Below are positions 47,404 to 57,024 of a stretch of DNA of 64,000 nt, in pieces. Made by a program: the position numbers and the translations under genes. Within the stretch, counting starts at the first letter, position 1, and every line of letters begins with the position of its first letter. Source of the stretch: Falsiroseomonas ponticola (GTDB lineage: Bacteria > Pseudomonadota > Alphaproteobacteria > Acetobacterales > Acetobacteraceae); NCBI RefSeq assembly GCF_016805305.1, contig NZ_JAERQN010000005.1, positions 186,001 through 250,000 of the forward strand, read 5' to 3'. Under the pieces are notes generated by a model that worked only from the letters and a program-made list of their open reading frames with translations, searched no databases and had not been told where the DNA came from.

Positions 47404-47952
47404 TCAGCGGGCCGGCGCGGCCCCGCAGCGGTTCCAGACCCGGCCGCCATCGGCCAGCGCCATCGCCACCAGGATCTCGTTCGGCCGCGGGCCATCGGCC
47501 ATCGTCACCGTGATGGTGTCGAAATGCGCGAAGCTCCAGGCATCGTCCTTGTGGCCGAGCGGGATGTCGATGGCGGTGCCGGGCGGCGCGACCTTCACGG
47601 CGGAGGGCACGGGCGCCGCGCCGCCGCCGATCGCGGCGCGCATGGGCTTGCCGAGGCGGGGGTGGACCAGGGCGCCGCCATGCTCGACCTCCCCCATCAC
47701 GCCGACGATCGCGGCCTTGCCGTAGCTGACGGCCGGGCCGCCCAGCATCGCCGCGAGTTCCGGCATCAGCCGATCCCCCAGCGCGGCGCCGGCTTCCCAG
47801 AGCGTGGTCAGGTCCTCCACCCCCGGCTGGCCGGCGAAGGGGTTCACGATCACGGCCATGGCCACGGCGCGGATGATGGGGCGAGGCGCCTGGTGGCCCA
47901 ATTCCCCGAAGACGGTCTCCCGCCAGGTCGCGAGTTTGCGGATGGGGGGCAT
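47404..47952 (-). CDS. DUF1185 (amino-acid-synthesis family) protein
   Basis: The 182-residue protein has the features I associate with DUF1185: RAVAMAVIVNPFAG, LVHPRLGKPMRAAIGGGAAPVPS and IPLGHKDDAWSFAHFDTITV. The family is loosely called amino-acid-synthesis but its reaction is not established. GGAGG about 5 nt upstream supports the ATG at 47952. The frame is open to 48006. It is transcribed toward the cyclase-like gene and separated from it by 75 nt, so the two could be cotranscribed. Confidence 0.75.
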   Translation of the reverse strand: MPPIRKLATWRETVFGELGHQAPRPIIRAVAMAVIVNPFAGQPGVEDLTTLWEAGAALGDRLMPELAAMLGGPAVSYGKAAIVGVMGEVEHGGALVHPRLGKPMRAAIGGGAAPVPSAVKVAPPGTAIDIPLGHKDDAWSFAHFDTITVTMADGPRPNEILVAMALADGGRVWNRCGAAPAR

Positions 47953-48075
47953 CGGGTCCTCCGTCGGTTCCGGTCCCGATCCTGACGCGTTCGTGCGCGC
48001 CATCAATCCCGCTTCTGGCGCCCATCAACGAAATGCGCTGGCATCCCCGCGCGGCCGCGCGCGAGGCTCCTCCGC

Positions 48076-48714
48076 ATGACCTACATCCTCTATGGCGACC
48101 TCGGCTCCGGCTCCGCGCCCGTCGAAATGGCGCTGGCGGAGATCGGCGCGCCGGTCGAACTCCGCGCCGTGCCGCTGGAGGGTGACCACCAGCTGCGTGC
48201 GGAGTACCGCGCCATCAACCCGATGGGCCGGTTGCCGACGCTGGTGCTGCCGGACGGCACGGTGATGACGGAAAGCCTGGCCATCCTGGTGACGCTGGCG
48301 GATCGGCATCCCGGGGCCGCGCTGCTGCCGCCCCCCGGCGATCCCGGCCGCGCCACGGCGCTGCGCTGGATGGCGCTGCTGGCGGGGGAGTTCTACCCGC
48401 AGGTCACGCGCTGGGACTATCCCGCCCGCTTCGGCTACGCGCCGGGCCAGGTGGAGGCCGCGCGCGACAATGCGCTGGCGATGGGCCGCGACGTGCTGCG
48501 CATCATCGAGGAGCATGCGGGCCTCGACCCCTTCGTGCTCGGCGCCCGCTTCTCCGTGGCGGACCTCTACCTCGCGGTGCTGTCGCGCTGGATGGGCGGG
48601 CGGGAATGGGTGCCGGCGACGCTGCCGCGCATCCAGCGCCTGGCGGAGGCGGTGGCGGCGCGGCCGGCCGTGGCGGCGGTGTGGAGCAAGCATCGGATGG
48701 CGGGATTTTCTTGA
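48076..48714 (+). CDS. Glutathione S-transferase family protein
   Basis: The 212-residue protein has an N-terminal thioredoxin-like domain (YGDLGSGSAPVEMALAEIG, then the cis-Pro INPMGRLPTLVLPDG and ESLAILVTLADRHP) and a helical C-terminal domain. This is the GST layout. The catalytic Ser or Tyr is probably in the GDLGSGS loop. The glutathione substrate is unknown. It lies upstream of the amidohydrolase, with a 58-nt gap. Confidence 0.85.
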   Translation: MTYILYGDLGSGSAPVEMALAEIGAPVELRAVPLEGDHQLRAEYRAINPMGRLPTLVLPDGTVMTESLAILVTLADRHPGAALLPPPGDPGRATALRWMALLAGEFYPQVTRWDYPARFGYAPGQVEAARDNALAMGRDVLRIIEEHAGLDPFVLGARFSVADLYLAVLSRWMGGREWVPATLPRIQRLAEAVAARPAVAAVWSKHRMAGFS

Positions 48715-48772
48715 ATCGCCCCTCCCTTCCGCGTCACGCTCCCCCCGGGGAAGCGACAGGGAAGGACGGGTG

Positions 48773-50296
48773 ATGACGGGATTTCTCACCGAGGATGACC
48801 TCGCGGCGCTGCAACCGGCGGATGAGGCGATGTTCCCGTCGCCGATCCCGACGCAGGTCATTGCCTCCGACGAGTTCTGGCCCATGCCGCAGAATGAGCG
48901 GCAGAAGCGCGTCGAGGCGCGGATCAAGGCCATGGCGGATGAGATCGCGCCGAAGCAGGGCATGACGCGCCGGCGCTACCTGCAGACCGCCGCCGGCATG
49001 GCCGCGGCCTTCCTGGCGATGAACGAGGAATACGGCCCGCTCTACGGTGTCTCCCGCGCGGAGGCGCAGACGCCGGGCGCGGCGGAGGCGCGCGCGGCGA
49101 CGCTGGCCGACCAGTTCATCATGGATGTGCACACGCATTTCCTGCGCCCCGACACCAGGCTGATGACCTTCGTGGAGGCGCGGCGGAATGTGGGGCGGGC
49201 GGGGTGGAACCCGCAGATCAGGGTCGAGGAGCAGACCATCGAGAGCCTCATGGAGGCGAACTGGTTCAAGGAGATGTTCCTCGACAGCGACACCAAGGTC
49301 GCCCTCATCAGCGGCGCGCCCAGCGAGGACCCGCGCGACTGGTTCCTGACCAACGACATGAAGTTCGATGCCCGCAAGCGCGTGAACGATGCGGCCGGCG
49401 GCACGCGGCGCGTGCTGAGCCATGGCATCTTCACCCCCGGCCAGCCCGGCTGGATGGAGGAGGTGGAGCGCTGCATCACGGAGCTGAACGTGGACAGCTT
49501 CAAGGGCTACACGGTCGGCGACAACACCAACAAGCACCTGGCGCAGCATCCCTGGCGGATGGATGACGAACGCCTGATGTACCCCTTCTATGAGCGCATC
49601 CTGCGCGCGGGGAAGGGGATCGTCTGCGTTCACAAGGGGCTCTATCCGCAGCAGGTCACGGACCGCTTCCCGCATCTGCTGCCCTTCGCCGGCGTCGACG
49701 ATGTGGGCAAGGCGGCGAAGGACTGGCCGCAGATCAAGTTCGTCATCTACCACTCCGCCTATCGCTGGACCGGCGGCGGCGGCGCGGGCACGGGGGTGGA
49801 GCAGTTCGCGCGCACCGGCCGCGTGGACTGGACGACGGATTTGGCGGAGATCCCCTCGAAGTATGGCGTGACGAATGTCTATGGCGACCTCGGCCAGATC
49901 TTCGCCCAGACGACGGTGATTGAGCCCGGGCTCTGCGCCGCGCTGATGGGCACGCTGATCCGGGGCCTCGGCGCCGACCACGTCGTCTGGGGCACGGACG
50001 CCGTCTGGACGGGTTCGCCGCAATGGCAGATCGAGGCGCTGCGGCGGCTCGAGATTCCGGAGGCGATGCAGCGCCAGCACGGCTTCGCGCCGCTCGGCGA
50101 TGCGGATGGCCCGGTGAAGCGGATGATCTTCGGCGAGACCAGCGCGCGCATGTACAACTACCAGCGCCGCGCCGACCTCCGGCACGACAACGTCGCCAAG
50201 GCGAGGGCGGAATACGCGGCGAGGGGCGGGGAGCGCAGCAACCTCGCCTATGGCTATGTCATCCGGAACCCGGGGCTGGAGACCATCGTCTCCTGA
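48773..50296 (+). CDS. Amidohydrolase-family protein with an internal Tat-like signal
   Basis: The 507-residue protein carries a TIM-barrel amidohydrolase core with an MDVHTHF metal site, HKGLYPQQ, YHSAYRW and a late WGTDAVWTGSP. A Tat-like sequence, MTRRRYLQTAAGMAAAFLAMN, sits at residues 64-84 and not at the N-terminus, after a soluble stretch with VIASDEFWPMP. This arrangement also occurs in relatives as I recall. The start at 48773 follows GGGAAGGACGGG. The substrate is unknown. Confidence 0.75.
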   Translation: MTGFLTEDDLAALQPADEAMFPSPIPTQVIASDEFWPMPQNERQKRVEARIKAMADEIAPKQGMTRRRYLQTAAGMAAAFLAMNEEYGPLYGVSRAEAQTPGAAEARAATLADQFIMDVHTHFLRPDTRLMTFVEARRNVGRAGWNPQIRVEEQTIESLMEANWFKEMFLDSDTKVALISGAPSEDPRDWFLTNDMKFDARKRVNDAAGGTRRVLSHGIFTPGQPGWMEEVERCITELNVDSFKGYTVGDNTNKHLAQHPWRMDDERLMYPFYERILRAGKGIVCVHKGLYPQQVTDRFPHLLPFAGVDDVGKAAKDWPQIKFVIYHSAYRWTGGGGAGTGVEQFARTGRVDWTTDLAEIPSKYGVTNVYGDLGQIFAQTTVIEPGLCAALMGTLIRGLGADHVVWGTDAVWTGSPQWQIEALRRLEIPEAMQRQHGFAPLGDADGPVKRMIFGETSARMYNYQRRADLRHDNVAKARAEYAARGGERSNLAYGYVIRNPGLETIVS

Positions 50297-50379
50297 GGCG
50301 CGCGCGGGGGGCGGTGGCTTCACCCGCCCCCCATTCCCTGCCACCTTGCGCGCCACCCCAGGCCACGCACGGAACACCC

Positions 50380-51447
50380 ATGGTCCACGCCCCCGAACGC
50401 CCGCCCGCCGGCGCGCCGCCCATCCGCATCAACCTCTATTCCGATACGCAGACCAAGCCGACGCCCGCGATGCTGGAGGCGATGATGCGCGCCGAGGTCG
50501 GCGACGAGCAGCATGGGGACGACCCGACCGTGCATGCGCTCTGCGACCGCATGGCGGCGCTGATGGGCAAGGAAGCCGCGGTCTTCATGCCGTCCGGCAC
50601 CATGTGCAACGTCGCCGCCACGCTGGTGCATTGCCGGCCCGGGGAGGAGATCATCGCGCATGAGACGGCGCATATCCTGACCAGCGAGGGCGGCGCGCAC
50701 GCCGCGCTCGGCAGCGTGCAGATCCTGCCGCTGAAGGGCGATCGCGGCATGTATTCGGCGGATGCGCTGCGCGGGGCGCTGCGCGGCAAGTCCCGCCACA
50801 CGCCGACGCAGCGGCTGGTGGAGGTGGAGCAGACCGCGAATACCGGCGGCGGCGCCGTCTGGGACCGTGCCGTGCTGGCGGAGATCGCGGAGATCGCGCA
50901 TGGCGCCGGGCTTTCCACGCATATGGACGGCGCGCGGCTGATGAATGCCTGCGTCGCCGCCGGCATTCCGGCCGCGGAGATGACGGCGGGCTATGACAGC
51001 GTCTGGCTCGACTTCACCAAGGGCCTCGGCGCGCCGCTCGGCGCCGTGCTCTGCGGCACGCGGGACTTCATCGACGAGGCCTGGCGCTGGAAGCAGCGGC
51101 TGGGCGGCGCGATGCGGCAGGCCGGCGTCTGCGCGGCCGGCTGCCTCTATGCGCTGGACCACAACATCGATCGCCTGGCGGATGACCATGCCAATGCCAA
51201 GGCGCTGTATCGCGGCCTGTCGCAGATCCCCGGCATCGCGGTGACGGAGCCCGACACCAACCTGGTCTATTTCGACACGGCCGGCACGGGCGTCGCCTCC
51301 CTCGACGTGGTGCGGGCGCTGCGCATGGAAGGCGTGCAGGTCAGCTTCCTCGGCGGCCGCATCCGGGCGTGCCTGCACCTCGACGTGACGGCGCCCATGG
51401 TGGAGGAAGCGCTGCAGGTGCTGCGGGCGGTGGTGGCGCGGGGGTAG
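50380..51447 (+). CDS. Threonine aldolase (PLP-dependent)
   Basis: The 355-residue protein shows the low-specificity L-threonine aldolase pattern: YSDTQTKPTPAMLEAMMRAEVGDEQ, MPSGTMCNVAA, ENT-like VEVEQTANTGGG, HMDGARLMNA and the PLP lysine in WLDFTKGLGAPLGAVLCG. It cleaves threonine or allo-threonine to glycine and acetaldehyde. A strong hairpin follows immediately. The weak upstream ribosome binding site makes the start slightly uncertain, although the ATG fits the family length. Confidence 0.9.
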   Translation: MVHAPERPPAGAPPIRINLYSDTQTKPTPAMLEAMMRAEVGDEQHGDDPTVHALCDRMAALMGKEAAVFMPSGTMCNVAATLVHCRPGEEIIAHETAHILTSEGGAHAALGSVQILPLKGDRGMYSADALRGALRGKSRHTPTQRLVEVEQTANTGGGAVWDRAVLAEIAEIAHGAGLSTHMDGARLMNACVAAGIPAAEMTAGYDSVWLDFTKGLGAPLGAVLCGTRDFIDEAWRWKQRLGGAMRQAGVCAAGCLYALDHNIDRLADDHANAKALYRGLSQIPGIAVTEPDTNLVYFDTAGTGVASLDVVRALRMEGVQVSFLGGRIRACLHLDVTAPMVEEALQVLRAVVARG

Positions 51448-51471
51448 GCCCGTCCCTCCCCGGGACGGGCC
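51447..51471. terminator. Strong hairpin between converging genes
   Basis: GGCCCGTCCC and GGGACGGGCC form a perfect 10-bp stem over TCCCC, starting at the last base of the threonine aldolase stop. The RTX gene ends 13 nt further on the other strand, so the hairpin can stop transcription from both sides. Confidence 0.7.
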
Positions 51472-51483
51472 GCCCCTTCGCCG

Positions 51484-54234
51484 TCACGCGATGACGGTGA
51501 ACTCGGAGGCGGAGAGCGAGCCCAGGCCGCCGAAGCGCGCGACGCTGACGGCGGCGGCACCGCCCGCGCCATCGGCATCCCACCACAGCAGGCCACGGTC
51601 GCTTTCGAAGATGAACTGGCCGTGGCCCACGGCATCGGACTTCCCCGTCGTGTTGACGATGAAGCGGTTGCCGGTGGAGAGGTCGAGCCCCTCCGTCAGC
51701 CCGCCGCCGAAGCCGGCGGCCGAGACCTCGATCCCGTCCGAGGCGGCCACGTAGTCCGCGACGAAGTCGATGCCGTCGCCGGCGCGCAGGAAGCGCAGGA
51801 TGTCGGCGCCGTCGCCGGTGGTCAGCACATCGGCGCCGCTGCCGCCCACCAGCGTATCCGCGCCGTCGCCGCCGGTCAGGCGGTCATCGCCGCCGAGCCC
51901 GACCAGCAGGTTGTTGCCCGCATTGCCGGTGATGGCGTTGGCGTCCTCGTTCCCGGTGCCGGAGAGGTGCCCGGTGCCCAGCAGGGTCAGGTTCTCCACC
52001 GCGGCGGAGAGCGTGAAGCTCACGCTCGCGCGCACCAGGTCGATGCCCTCGGCCGGTGCCTCGGTGACGGTGTCTTCCGTGTTGTCGACCTCGTAGCGGT
52101 CATTGCCGGCGCCGCCATTCATGCTGTCCGCGCCGGTCCCGCCGGTCAGGTTGTCATTGCCCAGGCCGCCGGCCAGGCTGTCATTCCCCGCGCCGCCATC
52201 CAGCACGTCGTCGCCGCCCGCGCCATCGATCAGGTTGTGGCCCGCATTGCCGGTGATGCGGTTGGCGCCGGCATTGCCGGTGCCGCCGATATCGCCGCTG
52301 TCCTGCAGCACCAGCACTTCCACCTCCGCCCCCAGGGTGAAGGTGACGGTGGTGTAGGCGGTGTCGGTGCCGCCGCCGGCATCCTCCAGCAGCTTGGTGT
52401 CGCTGCTGCTGACGTAGTAGCTGTCGTTGCCCGCGCCGCCTTCCATGGTATCGGCGCCGCCCATGCCGTAGAGGCGGTCCTTGCCGTCCATGCCCTTCAG
52501 GATGTTGGCGCCGCTGTTGCCCCGGATCGTGTTGTCGAGCTCGTTGCCCTTGCCGTTCACGTCCGCGCTGCCCAGCAGCGTCAGGTATTCGAGGTTCGAT
52601 CCCAGCGTCCAGGTGATGGAGGAGCGCACTTCGTCGAGGCCGCCGCCGGCGGCTTCCACCACCACGTCATCGATGTTGTCCACGACATAGATGTCGTTGT
52701 TGCCGAGGCCGATGAGCAGGTCCGCGCCGGTGCTGCCATCCAGCAGATTGCCGCCATTGCTGCCGGTCAGCGTGTCGTTGCCCGAACCGCCCTGCACGCC
52801 CTCCACCTCCTGCACCTGGTCGCCGGCCGCATGGCCGAGGGAGAAGGTGCCGGTGGAGAGATCGACCGAGACGGCGGCGCTGCCGGCATAGGTGATGACA
52901 TCGAAGCCCGCGCCGCCGACCAGCGTATCGGCGCCGGCGCCGCCGGTCAGGTAGTCATTGCCCTCGCCACCCTCCAGCCGGTTGTCGCTGCCGTTCCCGA
53001 CCAGCGTATCCGCGCCCGATCCGGCCCTGATCCCCTCCACGCCGACGACGCTGTCGCCCTCGGCTTCGCCGGAGGAGAAGGTATTGGTGGCCAGGTTCGC
53101 GAGGATGCCGGTGGTGCCGCCGTAGCCGATGACATCGAAGCCCGCGCCGCCGATCAGCGTATCGGCGCCGGCGCCCCCCACGAGCGAATCCGCCCCCTCG
53201 GCGCCATCGAAGTAGTTCGCCGATGCGTTGCCGACGAAGGTATCGTCGCCCGCACTGCCCTGGACGCCTTCGATGGCGCCCCAACTGTCTCCAACCCCAT
53301 CGCCGAAGGTGTTGGTGACGGGGGTGTAGTAGTTGTCGCGGAGTGCGAGCATCCCCGCGGTGCTACCGGCGTAGCTGACGATGTCGAAGCCGCCGGCCGA
53401 GTCTTCCTGGAAGGTGTCGTTGCCGGCGCCGCCAATGTAGATGTCGTTGCCATTGCCGCCGAGCAGATAGTCATCCCCGGCGCCGCCGTTGAGTGTATCG
53501 GCGTTGTTGGACCCACGAAGGCTGTCGTTCCCCTCGCCGCCGACAAGCAGGCTCGCGGTAAACGCATTGCCAATGATGCTGTCGCCGAAGGCGCTACCGA
53601 TCACCCCCTCCATCCCGGGTATAATCGTAACATTCGTCCTGTCACCGGCAGCATCGCCGCCCGACCAGATCGCGGTGCCGTTTATGTTCACCGAGACCGC
53701 GGCGGCGGAGGCACTGTAGTCGATGACGTCGAAGCCAGCCCCGCCATTCATGAGATCAGAGCCGGCGCCACCGATGAAGGTATCGTCGCCGTTTCCACCG
53801 AGGAGCACGTCGTTGCCATCGCCGCCGACCAGCACGTCGTTGCCATCGGCGCCTTCGAGGGTGTTGGCGCCCGCGTCGCCCGTCAGCGTGTCGGCACCGC
53901 TGCCGCCCATCACCCTGATGAACCCGCTGTAGACGTCACCCTCCGCATCCCCGCCGCTCGCGGTGCCGGCCAGCAGGTTGATGGCGACGCCCACCGTGGA
54001 CCCGGCATAGGACAGCGTGTTGGTTCCGGTGCCACCGACCAGGCTGTCGGCGCCCGCGCCGCCGATGATCGTGTCGTTGCCATCGCCGCCATCGATGGTG
54101 TCGTCGCCGCCGAGGCCGCTGATGCTGTCGGCATTCGCGGTCGCGGGACCGCCCGGAAGCGCCACGCCGCCTGCGGTCTCCGCGACGGTGGGCGTGATGA
54201 TGTCGGCACCGGAGGAGCCGCTGATGGTCGCCAT
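51484..54234 (-). CDS. RTX calcium-binding repeat protein (type I secretion substrate)
   Basis: The 916 residues are almost entirely GGxGxDxUx-type nonapeptides (for example GGDGNDTIIGGAGADSLVGG), which fold into calcium-loaded beta rolls. Three modules of the TLGSNLEYLTLLG type interrupt them. The C-terminus (WWDADGAGGAAAVSVARF to SASEFTVIA) fits an uncleaved type I secretion signal. No signal peptide is present. No HlyB, HlyD or TolC partner lies in the window. No enzymatic domain is visible. AGGAA lies 7 nt before the start. Confidence 0.88.
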   Translation of the reverse strand: MATISGSSGADIITPTVAETAGGVALPGGPATANADSISGLGGDDTIDGGDGNDTIIGGAGADSLVGGTGTNTLSYAGSTVGVAINLLAGTASGGDAEGDVYSGFIRVMGGSGADTLTGDAGANTLEGADGNDVLVGGDGNDVLLGGNGDDTFIGGAGSDLMNGGAGFDVIDYSASAAAVSVNINGTAIWSGGDAAGDRTNVTIIPGMEGVIGSAFGDSIIGNAFTASLLVGGEGNDSLRGSNNADTLNGGAGDDYLLGGNGNDIYIGGAGNDTFQEDSAGGFDIVSYAGSTAGMLALRDNYYTPVTNTFGDGVGDSWGAIEGVQGSAGDDTFVGNASANYFDGAEGADSLVGGAGADTLIGGAGFDVIGYGGTTGILANLATNTFSSGEAEGDSVVGVEGIRAGSGADTLVGNGSDNRLEGGEGNDYLTGGAGADTLVGGAGFDVITYAGSAAVSVDLSTGTFSLGHAAGDQVQEVEGVQGGSGNDTLTGSNGGNLLDGSTGADLLIGLGNNDIYVVDNIDDVVVEAAGGGLDEVRSSITWTLGSNLEYLTLLGSADVNGKGNELDNTIRGNSGANILKGMDGKDRLYGMGGADTMEGGAGNDSYYVSSSDTKLLEDAGGGTDTAYTTVTFTLGAEVEVLVLQDSGDIGGTGNAGANRITGNAGHNLIDGAGGDDVLDGGAGNDSLAGGLGNDNLTGGTGADSMNGGAGNDRYEVDNTEDTVTEAPAEGIDLVRASVSFTLSAAVENLTLLGTGHLSGTGNEDANAITGNAGNNLLVGLGGDDRLTGGDGADTLVGGSGADVLTTGDGADILRFLRAGDGIDFVADYVAASDGIEVSAAGFGGGLTEGLDLSTGNRFIVNTTGKSDAVGHGQFIFESDRGLLWWDADGAGGAAAVSVARFGGLGSLSASEFTVIA

Positions 54235-54660
54235 GGCGTGGTTCCTGGAGCAGGCCGGCGGCCACCCGTCGGCGCGGTCAAGCGTTGGGAAGGGGCGCCT
54301 TCAGGCGCGGCGGAATGAAGGGGGGGCGGGCAGGCGCCGCAGCGCCCATGGCCACCGGCCCGGCGCCGGGGAATGCATCGGCCTGGCCGGCGTCGCCGGG
54401 CGACGCGATGCGGCGGACCATGGTGGTGTCACCAACCAACCCTCCTGCCACGGCCCGCGCCAGATCGGCGGGATTGATCAGTGGCCAAGTTCACGGAAAG
54501 TCTACTGGCGAACCGAAATAGCAACAATGTGTAATTAATAGTATTCGCAACAAACCGGATGGACAGCAGGCATGAATAGTGTCGATGGACACGGAATGGT
54601 TGTGATGACGTTGGTGTTTCCCGCAACGATGCGTGCGGGGCTGCCGCGTGTCGCGGCGTG
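54235..54660. other. Long gap upstream of the RTX gene, with an AT-rich island
   Basis: No convincing gene is visible in these 426 bases. The part near 54490-54600 is strikingly AT-rich against its surroundings (runs such as TGTGTAATTAATAGTATTCG). It probably holds the RTX promoter, but no clear -35/-10 pair could be picked. Confidence 0.4.
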
Positions 54661-54687
54661 CGGGCCCGGCGACGCGCGCCGGGCCCG
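54661..54687. terminator. Strong hairpin at the end of the slt to M20 operon
   Basis: CGGGCCCGGCG and CGCCGGGCCCG pair perfectly over 11 bp with the loop ACGCG, 8 nt past the M20 peptidase stop. No T run follows, but stem strength and position make a terminator likely. Confidence 0.6.
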
Positions 54688-54695
54688 AATCGCGG

Positions 54696-56084
54696 TCAGC
54701 CCGCCAGCCGTGCCAGCAGCCGCGCATGGCTGCGCGTGCCCTGGTGGAAGCAGCGCATGTCGAACTTCTCGTTCGGGCTGTGCACCTGGTCGTCCTCCAG
54801 CCCGAAGCCCATCAGCACGGTATCCAGGCCGAGCACGTCCTTCATCGAGGACACCACGGGGATCGAACCGCCGCAGCCGATCATGGCGGCGGGCTTGCCG
54901 TATTCATCGGCCAGCGCGGATTGGGCCGCGCGGATGAAGGCGCTGTCGGCCGGCACCTCGATCCCGGGGCTGGCGCTGCCGCCCTGGAAGGTGGCGGTGG
55001 CGTCGGCGGGCAGGCGCGCGTTCACGAACTGCTTGAAGGCGTCGAAGACCTTGTCGTGGTGCTGGCCGGGCACCAGGCGGAAGGTGATCTTGGCGTGCGC
55101 CTCGCTCGGGATGACCGTCTTGCTGCCGGGGCCGGTATAGCCGCCCCAGATGCCGTTGATATCGGCGGTCGGCCGCGCCCAGAGCCGTTCCAGCGCGCCG
55201 CGCCCCTTCTCCCCGACCGGGACGGAAAGCCCGATGGCGCCGAGGAAATCGTGCTCCGAGAAGCCCAGCGACTGCCATTGCGCGCGCAGTTCCGGGGAGA
55301 CTTCCGGGATGCCGTCATAGAAGCCCGGCAGCTGCACGCGGCCTTCGGCATCGTGCAGGTCGCCCAGGATCTTCGTGATGAGGTTGTTCGGGTTCAGCGC
55401 GCTGCCGCCATACATGCCGGAATGCAGGTCCCGGTTCGCCGCCTTGATGTCGAGCTGCACGAAGACCATGCCGCGCAGGCGGGTGGAGAGCGCGGGCGTG
55501 TCGATGTCCCACATGCCCGTGTCGCTGATAATGGCGACATCGGCCTTCAGCTCCGCGGCGTTCGCGGCCATGAAGGGGGCGAGGTTGGGGGAGCCGATCT
55601 CCTCCTCGCCCTCGATCACCGCGGTGATGGCGCAGGGCGGGCCGCCGGCGATGCCGTGCCAGGCGCGCATCGCCTCGATCCACATCAGCGTCTGGCCCTT
55701 GTCGTCCACCGCGCCGCGCGCGACCACGCGCTTGCCATGCGGGCCATCCACCACCACGGGCTCGAAGGGCGGGCTGGTCCAGAGCTCCAGCGGATCGGGC
55801 GGCTGCACGTCGTAGTGCCCGTAGTAGAGCAGGTGAGGCGCCTTGGCGTCCTTGGGCCCGGGGTGATGCGCGACGACGACGGGGTGCTTCGGCGTCTGGC
55901 GGAGCGAGGCGGTGAAGCCGATCGCCACCAGCTGGTCCCGCACCCATTCGGCGGCGCGCACGCAATCCGCGGCGTGGTCCGGCTGCGCGCTGATGGAGGG
56001 GATGCGCAGCCACTCCACCAGGCGTCCGACGGCGGCGTCGTGGTCCTTGTCGATGGCGGCGAGCAGCTTGTCGGTCAGGTCCAT
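54696..56084 (-). CDS. M20-family metallopeptidase
   Basis: The 462-residue dipeptidase-like protein has all metal ligands: YYGHYDVQPP, GAVDDKGQ, the catalytic glutamates in VIEGEEEIGSPN, ISDTGMWD, and a C-terminal HSPNEKFD. A dimerisation domain lies between about 200 and 320. M20 members of this size cleave dipeptides or acylated amino acids. The ATG at 56084 has GGAG 8 nt upstream, while the GTG two codons earlier overlaps the pncC stop. It is the last gene of an overlapping operon. Confidence 0.9.
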   Translation of the reverse strand: MDLTDKLLAAIDKDHDAAVGRLVEWLRIPSISAQPDHAADCVRAAEWVRDQLVAIGFTASLRQTPKHPVVVAHHPGPKDAKAPHLLYYGHYDVQPPDPLELWTSPPFEPVVVDGPHGKRVVARGAVDDKGQTLMWIEAMRAWHGIAGGPPCAITAVIEGEEEIGSPNLAPFMAANAAELKADVAIISDTGMWDIDTPALSTRLRGMVFVQLDIKAANRDLHSGMYGGSALNPNNLITKILGDLHDAEGRVQLPGFYDGIPEVSPELRAQWQSLGFSEHDFLGAIGLSVPVGEKGRGALERLWARPTADINGIWGGYTGPGSKTVIPSEAHAKITFRLVPGQHHDKVFDAFKQFVNARLPADATATFQGGSASPGIEVPADSAFIRAAQSALADEYGKPAAMIGCGGSIPVVSSMKDVLGLDTVLMGFGLEDDQVHSPNEKFDMRCFHQGTRSHARLLARLAG

Positions 56085-56086
56085 AC

Positions 56087-56578
56087 TCACACTCCGGTCT
56101 TCAGTCGTCGGATCAGTTGGAAGGCGGCGGCGACCGTCGCGGCGCGAACCGCGGCGCGGTCACCGGGAAACACATGGCGTTCCACCAGCGTCAGCGACGC
56201 GCTGGCGGCGCCGATATAGACGAGGCCCACGGGCTTCTCGGCCGATCCGCCGCCCGGCCCGGCGATGCCGGTGCAGGAGACGGCGATGGCGGCGCCGGAG
56301 CGCGCCCGCGCGCCCTCCGCCATGGCATGCGCCACCGCTTCGCTGACGGCGCCCACGGCCGCGATGGTCGCGGGCGGCACGCCGAGCATGGCTGCCTTGG
56401 CCTCGTCCGAATAGGTCACGAAGCCCGCGAGCACGGTGGCGGAGGAGCCTGGCACGGCGGTCAGCGCGGCGGCGATCAGCCCGCCGGTGCAGCTTTCCGC
56501 GGTCGCCAGCGTCTCTCCGGCGGATTGCAGCTCCGCCAGCAGCGTGGCGGCGTCCTGCAGCGTCGTCTCGGGCAGCAT
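56087..56578 (-). CDS. pncC: PncC, nicotinamide-nucleotide amidase (CinA C-terminal domain)
   Basis: The 163-residue protein corresponds to the C-terminal CinA domain alone. It deamidates NMN to nicotinate mononucleotide in pyridine nucleotide recycling. [20 protein letters not shown] and [12 protein letters not shown] are the defining motifs. The ATG overlaps the pgpA stop as TGATG. A TTG one codon upstream was not preferred. Confidence 0.93.
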   Translation of the reverse strand: MLPETTLQDAATLLAELQSAGETLATAESCTGGLIAAALTAVPGSSATVLAGFVTYSDEAKAAMLGVPPATIAAVGAVSEAVAHAMAEGARARSGAAIAVSCTGIAGPGGGSAEKPVGLVYIGAASASLTLVERHVFPGDRAAVRAATVAAAFQLIRRLKTGV

Positions 56579-57024
56579 CAATCGAGGATCCCCGGATAGA
56601 GGCGGGTGAAGGCCAGCAGCCCCGCGGCGCCGATCAGCCCGGCCAGGATGTCATCCAGCATGACGCCGAAGGCGCCGGGCTGGGCATCCGCCCAGGAGAT
56701 GGGCCAGGGCTTCACGATATCCAGCGCCCGGAACAGCGCGAAGGCCAGGAAGATGCCGGGCAGCGTGGCGGCGGGCAGGGCGGCCAGCACCAGCAGCATG
56801 CCCGCGCCCTCATCCGCCACGAACCAGCCGGGGTCTTCCGTCCGCTCGTCCAGCACCTGCGTCGCGGCCCAGTAGCCCGCGATGGCGATGACGATCGCCA
56901 GGCCCAGGCACCAGGCCGGCCCGGCCAGCGCCATCGGCAGCACCACCAGGCTGCCCCAGGTGCCGGGGCCGGGGCGCAGCCGGCCCGCGCCACCCAGCGT
57001 CGCCACCAGCATCGCCGGCGTCAC
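56578..57024 (-). CDS. pgpA: PgpA, phosphatidylglycerophosphatase A
   Basis: The 148-residue membrane enzyme removes phosphate from phosphatidylglycerol phosphate. It shows [23 protein letters not shown] and [15 protein letters not shown], the usual PgpA pattern, with four hydrophobic segments. The start overlaps the preceding hydrolase stop by four bases (ATGA). The pgpA-pncC pairing is common in alphaproteobacteria. Confidence 0.93.
   Translation of the reverse strand: MTPAMLVATLGGAGRLRPGPGTWGSLVVLPMALAGPAWCLGLAIVIAIAGYWAATQVLDERTEDPGWFVADEGAGMLLVLAALPAATLPGIFLAFALFRALDIVKPWPISWADAQPGAFGVMLDDILAGLIGAAGLLAFTRLYPGILD

Noticed and set aside
51484..54234. CRISPR-like or other DNA repeats in the RTX region
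   Set aside because: The regular 27-base spacing comes from nonapeptide codons. There are no separate, constant repeats with variable spacers.
51622..54318. Long open frame on the plus strand (898 codons) opposite the RTX gene
   Set aside because: It is the antisense of the glycine-aspartate repeats. Its composition mirrors the repeats, and a clear RTX protein with ribosome binding site lies on the other strand.
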